17,134 nt of DNA from Lobulomyces angularis (lineage: Eukaryota > Chytridiomycota > Chytridiomycetes > Lobulomycetales > Lobulomycetaceae), in contig JADHYX010000404.1 in the NCBI GenBank assembly GCA_027604685.1, positions 2,759 through 19,892 on the forward strand, given 5' to 3'. Below are positions 10,301-17,134 of this stretch, piece by piece. The position numbers and the translations under genes are program-made. Position 1 is the stretch's first letter, and every line of letters begins with the position of its first letter. The notes below the pieces were generated by a model. That model searched no databases. It saw nothing but the letters and a program-made list of their open reading frames with translations, and was not told where the DNA came from.

Positions 10301-10994
10301 ATTTAATAACAATTAGACTTATTACTGTTGATAGAATCCAAAAGATGAGCCAAAAACGGAAGCAAATTCGCAAACGCAAAAAAATGAAGAACAACCAGAT
10401 TATGATAATTTGAAGGCCTTTAAAACTAGTTCCCTGTCATGTCATAAATCTGTTGTTTGGGTATAAAAAAAAAAAAATGAAACGACCTTTTTTTACTCTG
10501 TATTTCTTTACTTTTCAAAGGACATGGATTGTTCTAAATATATCCCATTTTTATGTTCAGGCGGAGCCGATGGATTTGTAAATTTATCTTCTATGAGAAG
10601 ACTGAATAGAAGATATGAAAATGTAATGTTTTATTAAAAAAAGTTTTTTTTTTTTATTTATCTTATCATACAGAAAGTCATGCTGTTTCATTTGTATCAG
10701 TTAAAATGGATTAAAAAAAAAAATGCATTTGAATATGTGGAACATAAACAGCCGTTGGTATTAAGTTAACTATCTGTTATCAAATTTGAATTTTTTTTTT
10801 TGTAGTTCACGTCTGAAGCAATAAGTCAAATAAAGGGTTCAAAATCCGTGTTATGCTTGCAGTTTCCAGAAAAAGTATCTATTCAAAAAGTCTGCTGGAA
10901 TCCAAATAAGTGTTCCTCTTTTTGGGTAGCCAGTGTTGGAAAATCCGGCTTACTTAGAGTGGAAAACACTTTAAATCCATCAAAAAATTTTTAG
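7345..10994 (+). CDS. TFC6: TFIIIC WD40 subunit (TFC6/GTF3C2-like) with two C2H2 modules
   Basis: Fourteen exons: 7345-7452, 7500-8004, 8055-8104, 8165-8907, 8955-9049, 9102-9557, 9631-9713, 9773-9866, 9909-10145, 10206-10285, 10335-10460, 10521-10622, 10674-10757, 10806-10994; 983 residues. The C-terminal half (about 501-983) is a WD40-like propeller containing SVWGLDW, GTVFDLKWMP, RLGILAVAFGDG and SGGNDGNLYLHDIRDP, as in the TFIIIC tau91/TFIIIC110 subunit that helps bind the B box of tRNA genes. The N-terminal part has two homologous modules (37-182 and 222-372), each with a C-x4-C-x12-H-x5-H finger (C100, C105, H118, H124 and C284, C289, H302, H308) and ending NFNVTF. The linker 390-450 is acidic then basic. 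The 50-nt mini-exon replaces a hydrophobic read-through with an acidic linker and yields two normal-sized introns, but is less certain, as is the GTTACC donor at 10146. Confidence 0.8.
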
Positions 10995-11080
10995 AATTGA
11001 AAAAAATAAAGAAACATCATGTAAAAAATTTTATTTTTTTTTTTTGTGTATCAATATTTTTATTAAAATGTTTTTTTTTT

Positions 11081-11162
11081 TTCATGTCATATCACATAAT
11101 GTTCATAAAATATTTTTTTTTTTCATGTTATATCACATAATGTTCATAAAATATTTTTTTTT
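11081..11162 (+). repeat. Tandem 41-bp duplication
   Basis: Two adjacent copies start at 11081 and 11122. Each reads TTCATGT[C/T]ATATCACATA, then ATGTTCATAAAATA and a T run. One base differs between the copies. The repeat lies in the presumed 3' flank of the TFIIIC subunit gene. Confidence 0.9.
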
Positions 11163-11632
11163 TTTCTTTTTTATTAAGTAAAAAAATATAAAAAGTTAAA
11201 ATTTTTTTTAAGTTTTTTGAATGTTGAATTTTTATGTTAAACTACTTTTGTCTCTGAAATTGGGTATTTTATCGGTAAATGCAATTAATAGCCCAAAATA
11301 ACCACATTTATTGGTTGCGATTCCTTTCTCTTCTTCACCATACTGTTCCTATTATGCATTTTTCCTTTATACTTATAAGGACTTGCTGAAATTCTGAGTT
11401 CTAAAAAAAATTAACTACAGATACTCAATACCCTTGTTTTAAAAAGGTTCTTCACTAGGAAACTGATATTAAAAATGGAGGGAATCTTTTAAGAAATAGT
11501 GTAATAAAAACTTTAACAAAAAGATTTCCTCATTTTTTGATGACCAGTTTTTAATCAAAATTAGTGGGCAAATGCCTTTTCTTTTTTTATTTTTTTCATA
11601 TGGACAACAGATTAAGGCTAATGACTAATATC

Positions 11633-11658
11633 TTGGAAGGGGGTATTTGGAAGGGGGT
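11633..11658 (+). repeat. Duplicated G-rich 12-mer
   Basis: TTGGAAGGGGGT occurs at 11633-11644 and again at 11647-11658, separated by two bases. Four G runs in 26 bp could in principle form a two-tetrad G-quadruplex, and they are striking in such AT-rich DNA. Confidence 0.75.
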
Positions 11659-11741
11659 CCCTAGTTTGTTAGCAGAAGGTAACTCATTTTTCAATTTAAA
11701 ATGTAAAAAATCATATACCTTTAAATTTTGTCTCTTACAAT

Positions 11742-11815
11742 GGTTTCTTGGTGTAGTTGGTTATCACTTCTGCCTAACACGCAGGCGGTCGCCAGTTCGA
11801 ACCTGGCAGAAATCA
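11742..11815 (+). tRNA. tRNA-Val (anticodon AAC)
   Basis: A 74-nt cloverleaf without intron. The acceptor arms GGTTTCT and AGAAATC pair fully with one G-U, followed by discriminator A. The D arm pairs GTG/CAC, the anticodon stem pairs TCTGC/GCAGG around CTAACAC with anticodon AAC (11776-11778, read as IAC), and the T arm is GCCAG-TTCGAAC-CTGGC. A box and B box (GGTTCGAAxC type) positions are normal, so it should be transcribed by Pol III. Confidence 0.97.
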
Positions 11816-11843
11816 TTCCCTCAGCTTTTTGTATGTGAGGGAG
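11816..11843 (+). terminator. tRNA-Val Pol III terminator inside an inverted repeat
   Basis: A T5 run (11826-11830) follows the tRNA and is the likely Pol III stop. It lies in the 12-nt loop of an inverted repeat whose arms are TCCCTCA (11817-11823) and TGAGGGA (11836-11842), extended by a G-U pair. Confidence 0.65.
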
Positions 11844-12833
11844 AAATTTTTTAATTATCTAGATATATTGTTTTTTTTTAATTTCCCATTTTTATTAATT
11901 TCCCCAATTAAAATTTCAATTCAATGCAATAAAAATGAGTAAATAATTAATTTTCCTAAAGTGATTTTTCAATTAAAAATAAGCAAACAATAATTAATTT
12001 CCATTTTACAATTTTTATTAATTGATTAATTTTATTTTTTTATTCAATTTATTTGCTTTTTGTATATATTATATCCGATTCTACATTCCTAGTAAACTTC
12101 AATCTACCCAATCAACCTAATTTTTATTGTGCTTAATCAGCCTCAATTTATCATCTCTTTGACAACCTATTTTTTTTATTACCCTCGAAACTAAAATTTT
12201 GATGAAAAAGTAATATATAAAATTATTTTGATGAATACTTTTTTTGTATATATGACCATTTATTATTCTTAAAGAAACTACAAAATATCCAACAAGTTTA
12301 ATAAGGTTATATTAATGAGTTAAAATTTCAGTTATCTATTTAAAAACTAAAATCTTTTTGGTCATGCGCTTGATTCATTCTTTCTGCTTGTGGTTTAGAC
12401 CTTAGTTAAGAGCGTTTGCAATCCTTTAATTCTTCAACGAATAAACTTTGTAAAATACATTACTACCTCATCTAACTATCTACACTATCATTTTCAGTAC
12501 AAAATACACTTAGGATCTACAGACATATATTCAGAAACCTTCACACTAAGAGTTGAATTTTTAACATTTTTTTTTTTTTATTTTTGTGGTGGAGCAAAAT
12601 AAAAGTTAGCGTTTGTTTAGAAAAAAATAGTTAGCTTAAATCTTCAATTAAAATTATTATTAATCAGTACTTATTATCATAATAATTATGTGAGGTTATT
12701 ATAAATACTTTTCATTATGTTATGTTTTTCGTCGATTATATAAATCAAGTCGTTTAAAATTATTTTCCATATCTCAATTTATTTTAAAAATCTAAATATT
12801 AGAACAAATATCATAAAAATTTTATGGTGTATC
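11844..12833. other. Intergenic region between the tRNA genes
   Basis: Nearly 1 kb of AT-rich DNA with no recognisable protein or RNA gene. The segment 12358-12550 is somewhat less AT-rich but shows only short frames. No snoRNA box pair or other RNA fold was convincing. Confidence 0.5.
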
Positions 12834-12905
12834 GTTCCCGTAACTCAGTGGTAGAGTAGTGGATTGCAAATCCATTTGTCACTGGTTCAATCCCGGTCGG
12901 GGACT
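12834..12905 (+). tRNA. tRNA-Cys (anticodon GCA)
   Basis: A 72-nt cloverleaf without intron. The acceptor arms GTTCCCG and CGGGGAC pair with one G-U, and the discriminator is T (U73), the standard identity base for Cys. The anticodon stem GTGGA/TCCAT encloses TTGCAAA with anticodon GCA (12866-12868). The T arm is ACTGG-TTCAATC-CCGGT. Confidence 0.97.
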
Positions 12906-12912
12906 TTTTTTC
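12906..12912 (+). terminator. tRNA-Cys Pol III terminator
   Basis: A T7 run follows the discriminator base directly, a strong Pol III termination signal. Confidence 0.85.
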
Positions 12913-12957
12913 CAGACTTTTTTTAGATACCAATTTTTATGAAATTTCTTTTTTTAA

Positions 12958-13179
12958 GAGTCAATATTTGCAAGCCTGTTAGAGCTGCTACATGAAGAGA
13001 AAATAGCAGTTGCAGAAGCAAACATATTAGATTATTTGCTCTGTGAACTGCCTCCATCTAAGACTTTTACCTTACAAGCAGGACTGAAACAAAAATGACT
13101 TAAGAAGATGGAAAAAAAATATGAAGCTTTTTTTCCTTCTAGTTGTTCATTTTTTTTAATTATCAATAGCTCATACTAG
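12958..13179 (+). pseudogene. Coding-like fragment interrupted by TGA, product unrecognised
   Basis: From 12958 one frame stays open for 46 codons and reads like ordinary protein (contains LLELLHEEKIAVAEANILDY and CELPPSKTF), with clearly higher G+C than its surroundings. It stops at TGA (13096-13098), then the same frame stays open for another 26 codons to TAG (13177-13179), beginning LKKMEKKYEAFFPSS. The left border is TTTTTTTAAG, which could be a splice acceptor, but no matching upstream exon is visible and the tRNA-Cys gene ends only 52 bp away. I read it as a relic of a gene or transposable element, or less likely the last exon of an unseen gene. No family recognised. Confidence 0.4.
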
Positions 13180-13469
13180 TTAACATTTTTCGATTTATTT
13201 TGTAAAATTTAATTTCTGTAAACTTTCAGTCTAATATTAAGACAAGATGCTTAAACGCTTAACTTCGTCAGAAAAAATTCTCTAATGAGAAGACATCAAA
13301 AAAAATTTTTTTTAAAAATTTTAATTGTTTTTACAAAAAGTCACTGCTGGTAGCTGACCATTCCAAAATAAAAAAAAATATATATTGTTCGCATTCTTAA
13401 TCTCTTACAAAGTTTAATTTCAAGAATTCAGATTTGTAATTCAATTTTTTATTTTCAGGACCAGTTAAA
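13180..13469. other. VAC14 upstream region, possible 5'-UTR intron
   Basis: This AT-rich interval presumably holds the VAC14 promoter. A strong acceptor-like sequence, TTTTTATTTTCAG, ends at 13458, eleven bases before the VAC14 ATG, which suggests a 5'-UTR intron. No donor can be singled out. Confidence 0.4.
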
Positions 13470-16400
13470 ATGGAAGATTTAAAAACTTTAACTTCTCCCA
13501 TTGATATACTTTCACCATTGATTATCAGACAACTCGGAGACAAACTGTATGATAAAAGAAAGCAGGCAGCATTGGAAGTTGAAAAAATTACAAGAGAAAA
13601 TAGGTCAAAACCCGCTGTATTAAATAAACTCTTGAGTACCATTATCAATGATTTTTGTTACAGTACTTCCCCTAATTCAAGAAACGGTGGATTGATTGCT
13701 TTAGCTGCTTGTGCTATTGCTTTAGGAAACGAACTAATTGTCAACTATTTGGATTTAATTATTCCACCAATTTTATCCTGTTTTCCTGACCCTGACGCAA
13801 AAGTACGATATTATGCTTGTGAAAGTTTATATAATGTTGTAAAAGTTGCCAAGGCAAACTCTTTAAAATTTTTTAACGAAATGTTTGAAGGTCTAAGTAA
13901 GGTTTTAATCTTTATTTTTATTTAACTTCATTTTACTATTTCTTTTTTTTCTAAATGAACAAACTTAATTTTTTGTTTTTTTTTTTTGTAGCTTGCAACA
14001 GATTCAGAAATTTCTGTAACCAATGGTGCAGAGCTACTTGACAGATTGATAAAAGATATAGTTTGTGATCAATCAACGTATTATCCACCAGAGCTGGTTA
14101 TTGGAAATTTAGCAGCTACTGCAAATATATCTGGTCTAACAGAGGAACAAAAAAAGTTGATTATGGATCCTAATCGAAAAAGTTCAGCAATTCAATTGCT
14201 TCAATCTTTGCAACCTGTACCTCAAGCAGTAAGTCCAATTCAGCAATTTGGAAATAGTTTGACCACGACTACAAGCGAACAGTCCGAGAATTTGGAAGTA
14301 AAATCATCTTTACCTTTACCACATAATGTAAAAACTGTTTTAGGTAAAGAAAAAATATTTTTTTTTAGGCAAAAATTAAATTTTTTTATTAAAATTTTAG
14401 TACCAGGAACAACTCCATTGTTACCTTCAATGAAACCGTCCACATTTAACTTGCCAAGGTTCATTCCACTTCTTGCTGAACGAATTAATGTTTTGAATCC
14501 TGCATGTAGAATGTTTTTTGTTCAATGGTATTAATTTTTTTTTTTTTATAAACTTTACCAAAAAATTTTTTAAAAAAATTACCGTTAGGATCTTAGTTTT
14601 GAGTTCAGTTCCAGACTTGGAATTATTAAGCTACTTACCAGATTTTTTAGATGGTTTGTTTAGTTTTCTTTCTGATACAAACACTGATGTTAGAGTTGCA
14701 ACTTTAACTGTTTTGGAAAGTTTTTTAAAGGAAATCAGGGAAGTAACTGAGTTGCAACGTTCAAGAGGGTGTTTTAATATCCATTTCGCTGAGAGACCTG
14801 AGGTAATTTCAAAACCCAATTTGGCACCAGTGATGTCTTCCTCGCCAACCAGCACAACTTTGAAATATAATCTTTCTTCTGAGGAATTGGTAAATTTAAA
14901 AAATAAAGCAGCAAAAAAAGAAGAAGTAGGCTTGAAACTGGAAACCATTGATTCAGAGAAGGAAAGTTTTGTCGCAACTACATCTTCACCTAGTAAGGAT
15001 GATGAGCATCCCTTATCTGGTGACTCTGATGCTGCTCCGAAAGATACGGAAAAACCACTAACGGTTGCTCCTAAAGATATACCTGTTACAATCTCTACCA
15101 AAGCAATTGTTGAAAACAACAATGTGCAGGACACTACAGATTCGTTACCACCTGGAATCAATCCTTCAATTCCATACGTATCTGGTCAAGGAATAAGGTT
15201 AGATTTTGGGAGAATGATTGAAATTTTGATTAAAAACTTGAATAGTGATGGTAAAGTAAAAGGAAAATAGAACTTAATATTGCTTTTTTATTATTTTTTT
15301 ACTTTATATATATACTGTTTTTAACTTTATTAATAGACGAAGAAACTCAAGCAACAAGTTTAAAATGGATAAGTGAATTTATTTTAATTTCACAAGAAAT
15401 ATTGATACCTTATACAAATTTAATTTTGAACTCGGTGTTACCAACTTTAAGTAACAATCTGCAACCAATTAGAAGTATTGCAAAAGAAGCGAACTTAAAC
15501 TTGTATAGCTTAATATCAAAAAATTTAAATTTGAACTATTTTTTTACGTCTGAAGAATTGGAAATAATTTTTTTAACCTTAAATAAAAAACTTTTTGATT
15601 TAAATGATGAAACAAGATTAGCAAGTTTAGATTGGTTGTTGATGTTAAATAAAAAAAACTTTAGATTGGTTTGATTTTATTTTTTATATTATTTTTTTTT
15701 ACTTTTATATAATTTGTTTTATTTTTTTAGAATATTGATACCGATGATGGATTAATTAATACTTTACTAAAAACTTTATCTGATTCCTCTGAGGAGGTAA
15801 TGACAGTTGAATATAAAAAACAGTTAAAAAGAACTATGGTTTTTTTTTTTTTTTTTTTTTTAAGGTGGTTAAAAAGGATCTTCAATTATTGTCTCAAATC
15901 TTGGCGAAATCTTCAAACGAAAATTTAGAAAAATTTTTAATCAAGTTATTGAATTTTTTTTCAGTAGAGAGGAAGCTTTTAGAACAAAGGGGAAGTTTAA
16001 TTGTCCGTAAACTTTGTTTAAATTTAAACCCTGAAAAAATTTATAAAAGTTTTTCGTTGATCTTGGAAATAAAGGAAAATTTTGAATTTGACTTTGAATT
16101 TTTAAGTTTTATTGTACAAAATTTAAATATCATTCTAATGACTGCCCCTGAATTACTGGAACTGAGAAAAAAGCTAAAAAATTTGGACTCAAAGGTAAAA
16201 ATAATGTAAAGAGTGATTGAAGTTAAAAAAAAAATTTAATTACAAAAAAAAGGAAAATCTTCAACTTTTTACAACCCTTTACAAATCTTGGTGTCATAAT
16301 CCAGTCTCAACCTTTACTCTGTGTCTTTTAACACAAAGCTATGAGCATGCATCAAATCTGTTACAAATTTTTGGTATGGAATTAGAAATCACAGTAAATT

Positions 16401-17134
16401 TTTTGGTGCAAGTAGATAAGTTAGTACAACTTTTAGAATCTCCAGTTTTTACGTATTTACGACTACAGCTGCTGGAACCAGAAAAACATCCATTTTTGCT
16501 CAAATTTCTTTATGGTGTTTTGATGCTTTTACCACAAAGTAGTGCATTTGCTACTTTAAGAAATAGATTAAATAGTGTCAGCGGATTTAATAATAACTTT
16601 TCTGGTAATGATCTTTTGACAAATGTTGGAAAAGATGAAAAGTCTAAAAGGTTTAATATATATTTCATATTTTTCTTGTGTTTTTTTTTTAATGTTTACA
16701 AAAAAAAAAATTAAAAAAAAAATTAGAAAAGTTGAAATAGTTAAATGGTCAGAACTTGCCAATCATTTTAGTAATATTCAAGCTTTACATGACTCTTCTA
16801 GACGGGAAGGTATTTAACAAATTTTTTTTTTTTTTTTATTAAATATAAAAAAAAAAAAAAAAAAAATTCAAAAAATTTTCATAATAAAAAGCTAAAAAAT
16901 CAATAAATAATTTTTTTTTTATTTTTTTTTTAATAAAAAAGAGTCAAATATTTATAATACATGGACAACTAATACCACATCAAGTTCTTCATCAAGTAAA
17001 AAAAATTCAACTGACCAGGTTTCAATTGAAAAATCTACCAGTGGCAATGAAAGAAGAAACAGTAAACTTGGATCATCAGGTTTATCCACTCCCACTCCTG
17101 CCTTCTCCTCGGGATTAAAAAAAAATTTTAGATT
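13470..17134 (+). CDS. VAC14: VAC14, scaffold of the PI(3,5)P2 kinase/phosphatase complex (open at right edge)
   Basis: Ten exons: 13470-13901, 13992-14343, 14401-14527, 14589-15250, 15337-15668, 15731-15796, 15865-16194, 16253-16650, 16727-16809, 16942-17134 (continuing); at least 991 residues, longer than the roughly 780-880 of human and yeast proteins. VAC14 is a HEAT-repeat scaffold that pentamerises and holds the Fab1/PIKfyve kinase and Fig4 phosphatase on vacuole and endosome membranes. Diagnostic blocks are [101 protein letters not shown], and near the C-terminus [27 protein letters not shown] and [20 protein letters not shown] charged, Ser-rich linker at about 358-503 and a Ser-rich tail account for the extra length. 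Introns are 57-132 nt and include GTTTTA, GTTTGA and GTTTAA donors. No stop is seen before the edge. Confidence 0.97.

Larger units (their letters stand above)
10995..11741. other. Intergenic region between the TFIIIC subunit gene and tRNA-Val
   Basis: After the TFIIIC subunit stop come its 3' UTR, a 41-bp tandem duplication and T runs. A less AT-rich patch at 11232-11400 is open in several frames on both strands, including a 38-codon minus frame (11348-11232) and a 38-codon minus frame after a good acceptor (11400-11285). I recognise neither. A G-rich duplicated 12-mer lies at 11633-11658. Confidence 0.45.

Noticed and set aside
11564..11854. 96-codon plus-strand open frame
   Set aside because: It runs straight through the tRNA-Val gene and has no family similarity; the openness comes from the tRNA and the G-rich repeat.
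14631..15161. 176-codon minus-strand open frame
   Set aside because: It is antisense to VAC14 exon 4, whose sense frame is supported by conserved blocks on both sides; the antisense product is low-complexity Ser/Lys-rich.

Overview
The window is very AT-rich nuclear DNA from a eukaryote. Coding exons are interrupted by many short introns (mostly 42-90 nt), and long A or T runs fill introns and intergenic DNA. The gene content (RLI1/ABCE1, mevalonate diphosphate decarboxylase, a TFIIIC WD40 subunit, VAC14, a small serine palmitoyltransferase subunit) and fungal/animal-like sequence suggest an opisthokont. The compact, intron-rich, AT-rich layout fits an early-diverging fungus best; that placement is inference and no species is named. 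The genetic code appears standard.

Layout, left to right. 1-183: first exon of RLI1/ABCE1 on the minus strand, running off the left edge. 184-2394: gene-poor DNA. 2395-3747 (+): a two-exon gene for an unrecognised single-pass membrane protein with a Ser/Thr-rich ectodomain and five 19-residue repeats in its tail. 4239-4585 (-): a two-exon, 71-residue serine palmitoyltransferase small subunit whose reading frame only appears after splicing. 4959-6369 (-): five-exon MVD1/ERG19. 7345-10994 (+): a 14-exon TFIIIC subunit related to TFC6/GTF3C2, with two tandem copies of a C2H2-containing module before a WD40 propeller. 11742-11815 (+): tRNA-Val(AAC). 12834-12905 (+): tRNA-Cys(GCA). 12958-13179 (+): a coding-like fragment broken by TGA, probably a relic. 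13470-17134 (+): ten exons of VAC14, open at the right edge.

The genes do not form one pathway. Three touch membrane lipids: MVD1 (isoprenoids and sterols), the serine palmitoyltransferase subunit (sphingolipids) and VAC14 (PI(3,5)P2 on vacuole/endosome membranes). The TFIIIC subunit is needed to transcribe tRNA genes, and two tRNA genes lie just downstream of it, which may be coincidence.

All exon models were built by eye from GT/AG borders, frame continuity and remembered family sequences. No transcript or database evidence was available. The least certain parts are the product of 2395-3747, the mini-exon at 8055-8104, and the unassigned coding-like patches at 6931-7067, 11232-11400 and 12958-13179.
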